A DNA stretch of 64,000 nt, from NCBI GenBank assembly GCA_938031185.1, contig CALHGX010000009.1, positions 42,837-106,836 on the forward strand, read 5' to 3'. Below, piece after piece: positions 26,418 through 34,856 of the stretch (position 1 is its first letter; each line of letters starts with the position of its first letter). This DNA comes from an uncultured bacterium. Its GTDB lineage: Bacteria > Verrucomicrobiota > Kiritimatiellia > CAIKKV01 > CALHGX01. The notes beneath the pieces are model-generated. The model was not told where the DNA came from. It saw nothing but the letters and a program-made list of their open reading frames with translations, and searched no databases. Both the position numbers and the translations under genes were made by a program.

Positions 26418-28217
26418 TCATCCGAGCCGGCGACGCAGCCCTTCCAATTCGGCGCGCAGCGCCTGCGGCAGGCGGCTCCCGAACAGCGCGTAGTAATCCT
26501 CTATGTCCGCCGCCTCCCGCTTCCAGCCTTCCGTATCCACCGCCAGCAGTTGCTCCAAATCCGCCGCGTTCATCTTCAGGCCCGACAGGTCCAGCGCATC
26601 CGGCGTCGGCAGATTCCCGATCGGGGTCTGACGGAACTTGCCCGCGCCATCCACGCGCTCGCATATCCACTTCAGCACCCGGGCGTTCTCGCCGTATCCC
26701 GGCCAGAGCCATTTTCCGTCCGGTCCCTTGCGGAACCAGTTCACGAAAAACACCTTCGGGAGCTTCGCTCGATCGGTTCGTCCCGCCATGGACAGCCAGT
26801 GCGTCAGGTAGTCGCCCATGTGATAGCCGCAGAACGGCAGCATCGCGAACGGGTCGCGTCGCAGCACGCCGGCCTTGCCCAGCGCGGCCGTCGTGGTTTC
26901 CGAACCCGCCGCCGAGCCCATGAACACCCCGTGCTCCCAGTTGAAAGCCTCATTCACCAGCGGAATCACGGAAGGCCGCCGCCCGCCAAACAAGAAGGCC
27001 GATATCGGCACGCCCGCCGGATTCTCCCAATCCGGATCAATCACCGGGCACTGCGCTGCCGGTGTCGTGAACCGCGCGTTCGGGTGCGCTGCCTTGCGCC
27101 CGCAATCGGGCGTCCACTCCTTTCCTTCCCAGTCAATCTGCCGCAGCGGCGGCGGCACGCCCATGTCCTCCCACCACACGTCGCCATCAGGCGTAAGCCC
27201 CACGTTCGTGAAGATCGTGTTCCGCTCAATGGTCTTCAACGCATTGGGGTTCGACTCGTTGGAGGTGCCGGGCGCCACGCCGAAGAACCCGGTCTCGGGG
27301 TTCATCGCATACAGCCGTCCATCCTCCCCAAGCCGAATCCAGGCGATGTCGTCGCCGATGCATCGGACCTTCCAGCCCGGCAGGGACGGCTGCATCATCG
27401 CCAGATTGGTCTTGCCGCAGGCGCTCGGAAACGCCGCGCACACGTAGTACGTCTTGCCCGCCGGCGAGGTCAGCGCCAGAATGACCATGTGCTCCGCCAT
27501 CCAGCCCTCCGCCCGCGCGATCACCGAGGCAATTCGCAGCGACAGGCACTTCTTGCCGAGCAACGCGTTGCCGCCGTAGCCCGAGCCATAAGACCAGATC
27601 ATCCGCTCTTCGGGAAAATGGACGATATACTTCTTGGCCGGATCCGGCTCGCAGGGCCAAGGCGCATCTTTTTGGCCCGGCGCCAGCGGCGCGCCAACCG
27701 AATGCAGGCACGGCACGAAATCGCGATCTCCCAAGGCATCCAGCGCCCCCTGCCCCATCCGGGTCATGATGCGCATGTTGACCACGACATACGGCGAGTC
27801 GGTGATTTCCACGCCGATCTTCGCGATGGGCGATGAATATGGCCCCATTGAAAACGGAATCACATACATCGTCCGCCCGCGCATGCAACCGTCATAAGAC
27901 GCCATCAGTATGCGCTTGATCTCGTCGGGGTCCGTCCAGTTGTTCGTGGGCCCTGCATCGTCTTTGCTGCGTGAACAGATGTACGTTCGGTCCTCGACGC
28001 GCGCCACGTCGCTGGCATGGGAACGAGCCAGAAAACATTTGGGCCGCTTCGCTGGATTCAAGGGAGTGAAAGTGCCCCCATCCACCATGAGCTGGCAGAG
28101 ACGATCGTACTCCTCTTGCGATCCGTCACACCAATGCACCCGTTCTGGTTTGCATAGGCGCGTCATCTCTTCGACCCATTTGATCAATCGCCGATTCGTT
28201 GTAGGCGCCGTCACCAT
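26418..28217 (-). CDS. pckG: Phosphoenolpyruvate carboxykinase (GTP)
   Basis: A 599-aa GTP-type PEPCK with a strong AAGGGAGGAAGGG leader site. Recognisable motifs are [17 protein letters not shown] (R-loop region), [23 protein letters not shown], the P-loop [15 protein letters not shown] with the active-site Cys, and [23 protein letters not shown]. The lid region includes [15 protein letters not shown]. It converts oxaloacetate and GTP to PEP, CO2 and GDP, the entry step of gluconeogenesis. Unusually it directly precedes (9-bp gap) the polysaccharide genes on the same strand, so it may lead their transcript. Confidence 0.97.
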   Translation of the reverse strand: MVTAPTTNRRLIKWVEEMTRLCKPERVHWCDGSQEEYDRLCQLMVDGGTFTPLNPAKRPKCFLARSHASDVARVEDRTYICSRSKDDAGPTNNWTDPDEIKRILMASYDGCMRGRTMYVIPFSMGPYSSPIAKIGVEITDSPYVVVNMRIMTRMGQGALDALGDRDFVPCLHSVGAPLAPGQKDAPWPCEPDPAKKYIVHFPEERMIWSYGSGYGGNALLGKKCLSLRIASVIARAEGWMAEHMVILALTSPAGKTYYVCAAFPSACGKTNLAMMQPSLPGWKVRCIGDDIAWIRLGEDGRLYAMNPETGFFGVAPGTSNESNPNALKTIERNTIFTNVGLTPDGDVWWEDMGVPPPLRQIDWEGKEWTPDCGRKAAHPNARFTTPAAQCPVIDPDWENPAGVPISAFLFGGRRPSVIPLVNEAFNWEHGVFMGSAAGSETTTAALGKAGVLRRDPFAMLPFCGYHMGDYLTHWLSMAGRTDRAKLPKVFFVNWFRKGPDGKWLWPGYGENARVLKWICERVDGAGKFRQTPIGNLPTPDALDLSGLKMNAADLEQLLAVDTEGWKREAADIEDYYALFGSRLPQALRAELEGLRRRLG

Positions 28218-28426
28218 GTTCCCTTCCTCCCTTCTTGAGCGGCCAGATCGTTTGTCGGCCTGCCGCCAACTGAGCGGCGCAAGCTACCGAGGAATCCGGC
28301 TTCATGGCAAGCACAAAAACAACAACCAACACTTTGGCGACCGCGGCGCGTGCACAGCGGCAGTCACAGGCTCTGTCGCCGGCAGATCCGCGCTCTGCGC
28401 TGAAATGGCGGCACAGTGCCTCCGAG

Positions 28427-30118
28427 TCACGGGCCGGGCACCCAGGGCGCGATCACACGGTAAAAGCGCCAGACGTCAAGCGCATTGGTGTCCTGCTGGC
28501 GCAGCGGCGGCGAAGTCACCGCCGGCCCCCACGTGATCCACTGCAGATTGGAAGCGGTCAGCCCGTTCGTGGTGAACTGCGTCTCGTACGTCGTTGCAGT
28601 GTCGCCCGTCCATTCCAGGCGCAGCACCCCCTGCGTGACGCACACGATGTTTGTGATGACGATGTCCGTGGCCGGCCGGGATTGCCATACCGTGAACGCA
28701 TGATCCTCCACTTCGCCGTTGGGTGCCGGCCCTGTCACACTCAGGCCCGCCACACTCGCAAAACGAAAACGACCAAAGGTCAACCCGAGTTGCGCGTTTG
28801 CCGGCAATGTGTTTGTCAAGTAGTTCAGGCCGGCATTCAGTGTCACATCCGCCGCTATCTGTTCGCCCGCATCCGCCCAATCCCCATCCTGATTGAAGTC
28901 CATCCATGCGTTCAACACGCCTGTGGTAGACGCCGTCACCAGTAACACAACATTCGAACCTCTCACCAGCAAGCCGCTCGTTGTCAGCCCGTCCTCGTCA
29001 GGTATGCCGGCGATATCATCGCCCATGGCGGTCGGGTCAGGCTGTCCATCGGCTTCGGAATCAGGAGGACTTCCTCCCATCCAGTACGCCGACGGAACTC
29101 TGTGCCTCGCACCGTTGGATCCCAGCAACATCGGATACCTTGGATCGGGCGCATCGCCGAAATCCCAGGCCGATTCTTCGCCCGGGATGCCTGTCACCGC
29201 AAAAGCCAGATCCATTGATTGCCCCTTAAGCGGATGAGCGCCACCATACCGAAGTTCACGCCAAATGGTTCCATCAAGCCAGCAGGCATCGTCGTTCCAG
29301 TGATTTGGAGAACTCTTCCAGCCCATAACCGACTGGTCCGGCACGGATTTCTCATACGTGACCCCCAACCAATAGATCGTACCCTTCTTCTGAACGAACG
29401 TATCCTCTTCCGGCACAATGAAATCGAACTGATAGACCTGCGAATCCCCGGGATACTCCCAATAGTCTTGCCCGGGATTATGCCACCACTCATATGTGCT
29501 GGCGGCTATTCTTGCCGCCTGATATGTCCCAGGCGCACAGGTCCGTATCCAAAGCAGATCGCCGGGATGACTGTATGGGTTCTGTTGATCCGTCGGCACG
29601 TCTGCATACAGGCGTAAAGTGAATACAAGGCTCGTAAGCCCCCCATCCGGCGTGCCATCGTGAAAGAACGAGGTCCAGAGGTGCAGATCGGTGATCGGAC
29701 CGGTTTCGGTGCACTGGAAGTCATCCGCGAGCTGAACGTGGATATTGGCGACATCCACGCCGTTCTCCGTCAAATCCGGCGGCTGCAGCCACTTAACCGG
29801 CGCCATGGGGATTCTGTGATCCTCCACTTCTCCGTTTGGAGCCCACCCCGTGGGGCCCAGGTTCTGTTGCATGCTCAACCGAACTCGCGCCATGGTGGAG
29901 GTCTGCGCCGTCAACTGGCTCGGCGTGAAGTAGTACGTGTTCCGCCCCGACACCGCGCCATTGTCCCACACCACGCGTTCCGCGGGATCTTGCCACACAC
30001 CGTCGCCGTTCAGATCTATCCAAACGCTCACATAAGCGTTGGTGCCCGGGGGGCACCTGCGCATCCACCACGACCGGAGCCTGCACGCCTGGAAACAGCG
30101 CCACGGGGAACAATACAC
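28427..30118 (-). CDS. GEVED-domain secreted protein, 3' fragment (frameshifted)
   Basis: The C-terminal part of a split gene. The genuine region begins near 30053, reading NAYVSVWIDLNGDGVWQDPAERV and closing the first GEVED repeat with APNGEVEDHRI; the first about 20 residues before that are out of frame. A middle region (ADDFQCTETGPITDLHLW) resembles a beta-sandwich. A second repeat follows (DFGDAPDPRYPMLLGSNGARH, then SEADGQPDPTAMGDD and DEDGL), ending APNGEVEDHAFTVW, and then a short fibronectin-like tail ending FYRVIAPWVPGP. GEVED proteins are secreted or surface-exposed. No sorting signal is obvious. Combined with the 5' fragment it makes one protein of about 910 aa. Confidence 0.8.
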   Translation of the reverse strand: MYCSPWRCFQACRLRSWWMRRCPPGTNAYVSVWIDLNGDGVWQDPAERVVWDNGAVSGRNTYYFTPSQLTAQTSTMARVRLSMQQNLGPTGWAPNGEVEDHRIPMAPVKWLQPPDLTENGVDVANIHVQLADDFQCTETGPITDLHLWTSFFHDGTPDGGLTSLVFTLRLYADVPTDQQNPYSHPGDLLWIRTCAPGTYQAARIAASTYEWWHNPGQDYWEYPGDSQVYQFDFIVPEEDTFVQKKGTIYWLGVTYEKSVPDQSVMGWKSSPNHWNDDACWLDGTIWRELRYGGAHPLKGQSMDLAFAVTGIPGEESAWDFGDAPDPRYPMLLGSNGARHRVPSAYWMGGSPPDSEADGQPDPTAMGDDIAGIPDEDGLTTSGLLVRGSNVVLLVTASTTGVLNAWMDFNQDGDWADAGEQIAADVTLNAGLNYLTNTLPANAQLGLTFGRFRFASVAGLSVTGPAPNGEVEDHAFTVWQSRPATDIVITNIVCVTQGVLRLEWTGDTATTYETQFTTNGLTASNLQWITWGPAVTSPPLRQQDTNALDVWRFYRVIAPWVPGP

Positions 30119-31172
30119 CGTCCTCGTCGTCTGTGCCGGCCAGATCGTCCCCTAAGGCCTGCGCATCTGGTTGACCATCAGGCTCCGCATCCGTCAGTGC
30201 GCCCAGGGAAAATCCCGTAAGAATGACATGCCTCGCCCCGTTCTGCGCAAGGAGGGTCGGATAGGTGGGATCCGGCGCATCCCCGAAATCGAGCACTTCG
30301 GTCTCGACAACATTATGAAACACCGAGACGTCGCTTCCTCGCAACGGTTCCTGCTCAGGGTACGGCACGCCCGTGTCCAGCCCGGGATCGTCCATCCACG
30401 TGCTAATCTTGAGCGATGTCGTACGATTGAGCAGCACATCGGCGCCGGTCGTGAAAGATTGGACGATCACTGCGTATCGTGGATCCATCGGCTGGAGACC
30501 GGGGCCCGGAACAGAGAAATCCAGTTTTCGACTCTTTGCCTGCCCGGCTGGAATGTCGCCGAAATCCCATGCCGGAACAAAAAAGCCTCCCTGCGGTATC
30601 TGTTGCGGATCAGCCGGACTCCAGCAGTACCATGCCGCCTGATCCTCGTTGACGGCCACAATGTAGGGCGAAGCATCCCGGTAAGGATGGACAATAGGCT
30701 GCGGGACATTGGCTGCATCCGTTACGGCAAATTCGACTGTCATCCTCACCGCCTTCATTTCGCCCGCGTAAGAAGGCGCCGCAGGCAATGCTTCACCATG
30801 ACTGTTTGTTCCCACCAGCCATCCGCCCGTTACAACGGTATCGTTGCTGATGGTCGCCTCAATGGAGAAGCCCAATATCGGCGAGCCGGGACCAGCAAGA
30901 TAAGTCACCCCGCTCACATAACCGAAAATCGCACCATGTCCGGCCGTGCCCCCCGACGTGTTGTCGTAGAACTCGTGCGTTCGAAATTCATTCACCCCTT
31001 GTGCGTTGTAAAACCATTGCCCGTTCGTGGCGGCAATGTCCATTGAAGGACCGGTCAATGTCATAATCCCTTCAACCGGTGGTTTTGTCACCGGAAGCGA
31101 AGGCCCGCCCCATACCACACAGCACAAGAGAACGCCCGATCCAATTACACCAACTATTGCTTTCATATTCAT
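29793..31172 (-). CDS. GEVED-domain secreted protein, 5' fragment (frameshifted)
   Basis: The N-terminal part of the split gene. The start has AGGCGGGTG upstream and a signal peptide (IVGVIGSGVLLCCVVWG). The region to about residue 280 looks like a secreted beta-rich domain of unknown type. The first GEVED repeat starts DFGDAPDPTYPTLLAQNGARH and has AEPDGQPDAQALGDD and DEDGV. Around 30048-30053 a run of six C on the coding strand shifts the frame; with five, the reading would continue PPGTNAYVSVW in the other fragment. After that point the remaining residues to 29793 are out-of-frame and unlike a protein. The break could be an assembly or sequencing error, a pseudogene, or programmed slippage. 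Confidence 0.8.
   Translation of the reverse strand: MNMKAIVGVIGSGVLLCCVVWGGPSLPVTKPPVEGIMTLTGPSMDIAATNGQWFYNAQGVNEFRTHEFYDNTSGGTAGHGAIFGYVSGVTYLAGPGSPILGFSIEATISNDTVVTGGWLVGTNSHGEALPAAPSYAGEMKAVRMTVEFAVTDAANVPQPIVHPYRDASPYIVAVNEDQAAWYCWSPADPQQIPQGGFFVPAWDFGDIPAGQAKSRKLDFSVPGPGLQPMDPRYAVIVQSFTTGADVLLNRTTSLKISTWMDDPGLDTGVPYPEQEPLRGSDVSVFHNVVETEVLDFGDAPDPTYPTLLAQNGARHVILTGFSLGALTDAEPDGQPDAQALGDDLAGTDDEDGVLFPVALFPGVQAPVVVDAQVPPGHQRLCERLDRSERRRCVARSRGTRGVGQWRGVGAEHVLLHAEPVDGADLHHGASSVEHATEPGPHGVGSKRRSGGSQNPHGAG
30048..30053 (-). other. Homopolymer (C6) frameshift site in GEVED gene
   Basis: On the coding strand the sequence reads GTGCCCCCCGGGCACCAAC. Removing one C restores a single open frame across both fragments and completes a GEVED repeat that would otherwise be cut in half. 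A second repeat 3' of it shows the expected order of residues, so the direction of the error is clear. Confidence 0.75.
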
Positions 31173-31580
31173 GTGTCACCCGCCTTTCTCAATGACGTGG
31201 CAAACCGCGCAGCCCCGGAGAAAATCTGGCGCACTTGTGCTCCTGACGGCATAAACGCCCCCCCTGCTCCGCTTATACACTGAACCGGGCATTACGCAAC
31301 GCTATTTTCGTCCAGAACAGTAACGCCACCGCGAGGTGGACGGAGGTTCGGTTTGTGACGTGGCGTGGCGCCGCCTTGACGGCTGTCCCATCGAAATACG
31401 GCGGACATTCCTCAGGAGGACGGAATTCAGATGACCCGCTTCCTCTTCGGGAAACCAGACCGAGAGAACGTGCCCTGCCGCCTGAGCGATAGCAATTCGC
31501 TCCTCAACCCGTGCCCAGCAGTTTGATGCAACCCGGCGCGGGAAACGCGACAACACGAACCGTTATCGCGCTACGCACGG
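31173..31580. other. Divergent intergenic region, no gene recognised
   Basis: About 410 bases between the GEVED gene (minus) and the promoter of the small coiled-coil gene (plus). It holds the candidate minus-strand promoter at 31272-31299. A 31-codon plus-strand frame at 31431-31526 follows an AGGAGG, but it has no further support and is not annotated. I see no RNA-like fold, repeat or terminator. Confidence 0.5.
31272..31299 (-). promoter_or_regulatory. Candidate sigma70-type promoter for GEVED gene
   Basis: On the minus strand TTGCGT and TATAAG are separated by 16 bases. The -10 matches consensus at five positions, the -35 only at three. A transcript would start about 95 bases before the GEVED start codon. 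There is no other good candidate in this stretch. Confidence 0.35.
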
Positions 31581-31609
31581 TTGATCCTTTGTCTGGAGCG
31601 CGCTAGTAT
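31581..31609 (+). promoter_or_regulatory. Candidate promoter for small coiled-coil gene
   Basis: TTGATC and TAGTAT are spaced by 17 bases, each matching sigma70-type consensus at four positions. Predicted transcript start is about 31616, leaving a short leader that includes AAAAAGGA before ATG31631. Confidence 0.45.
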
Positions 31610-31630
31610 GGTCGCCAAAAAGGATATCGC

Positions 31631-31927
31631 ATGTCCGAGCGTAGCAACATCAAGAGCGCCTATGAACTCGCCATGGAACGCCTGGCCCGGCAGGGCGACG
31701 TTCTTTCTTCGCTGACGGAAGAACAGAAGTCCGCCTTGGCCGAGGTCGCTCGCCAAACCAAGGCTCGCATCGCGGAAAAGGAGATTCTCTACCGGCAACG
31801 GTTGGCGGAGGCCGAGGTCGCAGGCGATGCGGAGAAGGCCGCGCGCATCGCCGACGAGTTGCGAATGGAAATCGCAAAGATGCGTGAGCGGGAAGAAGCG
31901 GAGAAAAAGCGAATTCGTGATGGTTAG
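31631..31927 (+). CDS. Small coiled-coil hypothetical protein
   Basis: A 98-aa highly charged protein, nearly all predicted helix (ELAMERLARQGDVL; KEILYRQRLAEAEVAG; RMEIAKMREREEAEKKR). It has no membrane segment or signal. The start follows AAGGA by seven bases, and a candidate promoter is at 31581-31609. It ends 18 bases before the LysM lipoprotein gene and is probably co-transcribed with it. I do not recognise a family; a coiled-coil adaptor is likely. Confidence 0.75.
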   Translation: MSERSNIKSAYELAMERLARQGDVLSSLTEEQKSALAEVARQTKARIAEKEILYRQRLAEAEVAGDAEKAARIADELRMEIAKMREREEAEKKRIRDG

Positions 31928-31945
31928 TTCGGTTCCTCGGGATCC

Positions 31946-32752
31946 ATGACTCCAGACGCTGAGACGGAAAGACTCATGCAAGACGCCTTGCTCTTGCCTT
32001 CCGATGCGGCAAGTTCCAAGCGCGCCATTCCTGGGCGCAGGATCAGGACTTTTGCGACCCTTGCGCTGCTCTTGTCGGCTGTGGGTTGCAGTCGTCCCGT
32101 TGCAAGCCAGGACGAGCAGGAGCTTCGCCATCCCAAAATTCGCGCTGCCCTCGCTTTGGAAAAATCAGGAGATGAGGCCGGCGCAATTCGTCTGTACGAA
32201 GAAGCCTTGGCCGGCGCCCCAACGTTGGCCCGGGCCCACCTGAACCTGGCCTTCCTGCTGGAAAAACCAGAACGCGACCCCCTGATGGCTGTGTTCCATT
32301 ACAAGCAATATCTGGCCTTGCGCCCTCACACCGAGAAAAAGGCGATCATTGAAGACCGAATACGCGCCGCCCGACTGGCTGCCGCGGCGGCGATGCTGCC
32401 GTCCGATCATCTCTCTAAGCGATTGGAGGCGGTGATGGAAGAGAACCGCCTGCTCAAGGCCGCCAACAGCAATCTAATGGCGCAGATCGAGGGCACCCGG
32501 AGCGAGGCAATCGGAGAGCCGCGCACGGCGCCTTCAGTGTCCGCCGATGGCCTCTCCTCGATGGTCCTGCCCGCCCCGCCGCTTGCCCCCATTCAAAGAA
32601 TTCACACCGTTCGCACGGGTGATACGCTCTCCGGCATCGCCGCCCAGCACTATGGCGACAGCCGCCGTTGGCGGGATATCGTGGCGGCGAACTCCGGCAC
32701 CTTACGCAATCCGAGCGACATCAAAGTCGGACAAACCTTGATCATCCCATAG
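31946..32752 (+). CDS. LysM-domain lipoprotein with TPR-like region
   Basis: A 268-aa protein. A signal with lipobox LLLSAVGCS (Cys48) lies unusually far from ATG31946, so either the start is downstream or there is a long cytoplasmic leader. After it comes a TPR-like stretch (LALEKSGDEAGAIRLYEEALAGAPTLARAHLNLAFLLE, about 70-107). A coiled coil (AVMEENRLLKAANSNLMAQIEG) follows, then a C-terminal LysM domain (IHTVRTGDTLSGIAAQHYGDSRRWRDIVAANSGTLRNPSDIKVGQTLIIP). LysM binds peptidoglycan, so the protein probably bridges the outer membrane and cell wall. Confidence 0.87.
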   Translation: MTPDAETERLMQDALLLPSDAASSKRAIPGRRIRTFATLALLLSAVGCSRPVASQDEQELRHPKIRAALALEKSGDEAGAIRLYEEALAGAPTLARAHLNLAFLLEKPERDPLMAVFHYKQYLALRPHTEKKAIIEDRIRAARLAAAAAMLPSDHLSKRLEAVMEENRLLKAANSNLMAQIEGTRSEAIGEPRTAPSVSADGLSSMVLPAPPLAPIQRIHTVRTGDTLSGIAAQHYGDSRRWRDIVAANSGTLRNPSDIKVGQTLIIP

Positions 32753-32883
32753 CGCCTCCCTTGCGCCAACCGATTCCCTCTTCTCGCAACGAACAGGCCA
32801 CAAGGGGATTGATATTGCCGCTGATGGCAATGCTCCCAAAAAAGTGCTTGAACCTCCCGCGTTGAAGCCTTTAGCATCCCACT

Positions 32884-33654
32884 ATGAACAAGAAAAACAT
32901 CGCCTCCGCCGTCGCGCTTGCCGTCGTCGCCTCCTGCGCCGTGGCACAAACCGGAACCGAAACTGCGTTCCAAGCCTACGCTTATCACGCCGGTGCCGCG
33001 CCACGCCCCGAATATCTTTTCCAGGGACGCCCCCATGCGTTGAGTATCGGAGCTCAGATGGAAAATCAACGTCGTGGCGTTTCCGCGAAGGGCCAGATAG
33101 TCCCAACGGATTGGAAGGTGCGAAGCCTGCTCGGCTCCGTCGGCTTAAACGTGCTGCCGTGGGTGACCATCCACGGCGCGGCAGGCGAATGCGATTTGGA
33201 TTTCGGTCTTGACGACAACCGGGATTCGGATTTCATGTGGGCCGCCGGCGCGCAAGCGCGTATCGTTGAGTACCTCATTCTCGATCCCCCGCTGGCCAAC
33301 GACCTTTGCTGGCTTGGCATCGAGGCGGCCGCGCAGTATCGCAACGGCACTTCCGAAGCCGTAGGGTCGGAAATAGATTGGCATGAATGGCGCGCCGCCC
33401 TGACCGTGCACTTGGGCGCCCGTCCGGAGCGCTTCGGCTTCGTGAACCGCGTATCCGTCTATGCCGGTCCGGCTTATTCCGGCATCTCTGGCGAGCGGCG
33501 TTACTCGTTCACCAAGACCAAATTCTCAGAAGAACAGGCTTATGGGCTTTTAGGCGGGTTGCATGTCAATCCGGCGGACAATTTCAGCTTCCGAATCGAG
33601 CTACAGCGCTTCGATCGGACCACTCTGGGGGCCAGCCTGGGCTTCCATTTCTAG
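32884..33654 (+). CDS. Outer-membrane beta-barrel-like protein
   Basis: A 256-aa protein with an N-terminal signal (KKNIASAVALAVVASCAVAQ). The body shows alternating hydrophobic/polar strands (WVTIHGAAGECDLDFGL; RVSVYAGPAYSGI; FSFRIELQRFD) and terminates in TLGASLGFHF, an aromatic C-terminal residue as expected of outer-membrane barrels. No ribosome site precedes ATG32884. A TTGAAC/TAGCAT pair just upstream (18-bp spacing) would put the transcript start at the ATG, so a leaderless transcript is possible. Specific function unknown. Confidence 0.75.
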   Translation: MNKKNIASAVALAVVASCAVAQTGTETAFQAYAYHAGAAPRPEYLFQGRPHALSIGAQMENQRRGVSAKGQIVPTDWKVRSLLGSVGLNVLPWVTIHGAAGECDLDFGLDDNRDSDFMWAAGAQARIVEYLILDPPLANDLCWLGIEAAAQYRNGTSEAVGSEIDWHEWRAALTVHLGARPERFGFVNRVSVYAGPAYSGISGERRYSFTKTKFSEEQAYGLLGGLHVNPADNFSFRIELQRFDRTTLGASLGFHF

Positions 33655-33738
33655 CCCACAACGTACGCCGCATATCTTCGCGAACGGCAGTCCACGGCCA
33701 TTCCAGACGGAACTGCGCTCCCTTGCCGCCTGCACGCA

Positions 33739-33812
33739 TGGAGGCGCGAACCGGAATTGAACCGGTGTACGAGGTTTTGCAGACCTCTGCCTAACCACTC
33801 GGCCATCGCGCC
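33739..33812 (-). tRNA. tRNA-Cys (anticodon GCA)
   Basis: The reverse complement folds as a cloverleaf. The acceptor is GGCGCGA with TCGCGCC, the anticodon stem GAGGT/ACCTC flanks CTGCAAA giving GCA, and the T loop is GGTTCAATTCC. The CCA end is encoded (33739-33741). A short basic ORF lies just upstream on the same strand and may share its promoter. Confidence 0.97.
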
Positions 33813-33861
33813 GCAATCCGACGGAAATGCGATCCGCCCCGCCATCCGTGGAGCCGCCGTA

Positions 33862-33957
33862 TCAGGTTGCAGCCAGTTTCTTCGCCGCCGCCTTTTTGCG
33901 CTTGAGCCATCGCTCGCGGCGCTTCCGCTTCAACCGTGGTCTCAACTGTTGTCCCAT
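33862..33957 (-). CDS. Tiny highly basic ORF (31 aa) upstream of tRNA-Cys
   Basis: An unlisted short frame. The 31-residue product starts MGQQLRPRLKRKRRERW and continues LKRKKAAAKKLAAT. About 45% of residues are Lys or Arg and there is a single Trp. Gln/Leu-Arg starts followed by a KRKRR block recall small basic proteins I associate with PVC genomes, but I cannot verify this. ATG33966 in the same frame would lie in the -10 of the promoter below, so ATG33957 is preferred, giving a nearly leaderless message. It ends 50 bases before tRNA-Cys. It could be a nucleic-acid-binding or ribosome-associated peptide. Confidence 0.45.
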   Translation of the reverse strand: MGQQLRPRLKRKRRERWLKRKKAAAKKLAAT

Positions 33958-33967
33958 GGCGCGCATC

Positions 33968-33995
33968 GTTATCAAAGCCGATCACGCCCTGTCAA
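33968..33995 (-). promoter_or_regulatory. Promoter for tiny basic ORF and tRNA-Cys
   Basis: On the minus strand a perfect -35 TTGACA (33990-33995) is followed after 16 bases by GATAAC (33968-33973), four of six matches to the -10 consensus. The start point is about 33961, four bases ahead of ATG33957, and would also cover tRNA-Cys. Confidence 0.55.
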
Positions 33996-33999
33996 CGTC

Positions 34000-34299
34000 T
34001 TTGCGCCTATTCCCTGATCGCACGATCTCTTGGCGATTTTGACGTGTTATGACAAACCGGGCCCAGTTCGCCAGCTCGAACGGCCCTTTGTGTTGTTCTG
34101 GTCGTCGGTATAACTCACCACTTTGAATCGGAAACGGCGCCATGCCGGCATCTGGTAGCGTCGGGCCAAGTGCAGGACCGGCTGGACCGAATCACGTCGG
34201 GCACATCCAGCGTCAACAGCAGTACAACAGGAAAACATGCAACACGCACTGATCGTCTGTGGCGGATCGGAAGGATATGAGCCGGTGCTATGCTCAACT
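34000..34299. other. Intergenic region with no recognised gene
   Basis: About 300 bases between the tiny-ORF promoter and the inverted repeat downstream of ptsN. Translated frames are short and lack ribosome sites or domain resemblance. I see no RNA fold or repeat. Confidence 0.4.
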
Positions 34300-34329
34300 G
34301 GACAGCGCGCCGGAATAGGCGCGCTGTCC
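34300..34329. repeat. Perfect 12-bp inverted repeat downstream of ptsN
   Basis: GGACAGCGCGCC, a 6-base loop GGAATA, then GGCGCGCTGTCC. There is no T tract on either side, so it is not a classical intrinsic terminator. A second short hairpin (CCCCGAATCGGGG, near 34363-34375) lies between it and ptsN. It may still act as a U-less terminator or mRNA 3' end for ptsN, or be a protein-binding palindrome. Confidence 0.6.
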
Positions 34330-34415
34330 GATTCGCGTGATTGACCTCGCTTATCGCAGCCCCGAATCGGGGGGCGCCATGCGGGTGCGCTATCGCTATA
34401 CGAAACGCCAGCCCG

Positions 34416-34856
34416 TCAAGCGCTCAAGGCGTCCAATACGTCCGTTGGCGTTGAAGCCGCCAGAATCCGCTCTCGCCGTTCGGGATCGTTGAGCGCCTGA
34501 CTCACCTCTGACAGAAACTGAATGTGCGGGCCGGTTCTGTTTACTGGCGCCACCGTCATAACAAAAATGTGCGACGGTTTGCCGTCCATCGAGTCGAAAT
34601 CCACGCCGTCTTTCTTGATCGCCAGGGCTGTGACCAGTTTGTCAACCGTCTCGGTCTTGCCGTGCGGAATGGCAATGCCGTGCTGCATGCCGGTGGACAT
34701 CTTTTGCTCGCGCTCCCAAACCGCCGCAAACGCCGCATCGCGGTCCTTCAACTTGCCGGCCGCGGCCAGAAAATCAATCATCTCGCCGATAATGGCTTCC
34801 TTCGTCGTCCCTTTCAAATCCAGCAAAATGCTGTCTTCCGATAACAATCGCTTCAC
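34416..34856 (-). CDS. ptsN: PTS nitrogen-regulatory IIA (EIIA-Ntr) protein
   Basis: A 146-aa EIIA-Ntr-like domain. The GTG start follows GGGG by about six bases; the frame runs further upstream as unlike sequence. KRLLSEDSILLDLKGTTKEAIIGEMIDFL is the N-terminal helix pair, and His65 in GIAIPHGKT is the phosphorylation site. VTVAPVNRTGPHIQFLSEVSQAL and the closing ILAASTPTDVLDAL match. No IIB/IIC transporter is nearby, as expected of the regulatory branch (PtsP-PtsO-PtsN). Another EIIA domain is encoded at 42655, fused to a zinc ribbon. Confidence 0.93.
   Translation of the reverse strand: MKRLLSEDSILLDLKGTTKEAIIGEMIDFLAAAGKLKDRDAAFAAVWEREQKMSTGMQHGIAIPHGKTETVDKLVTALAIKKDGVDFDSMDGKPSHIFVMTVAPVNRTGPHIQFLSEVSQALNDPERRERILAASTPTDVLDALSA

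Noticed and set aside
26550..27836. 428-codon plus-strand frame
   Set aside because: Antisense to pckG, which has all catalytic motifs; the frame is Arg/His-rich with no domain.
31431..31526. 31-codon plus-strand ORF behind AGGAGG
   Set aside because: Spacing to the ATG is 11 bases and the peptide has no recognisable features; a chance frame is likely.
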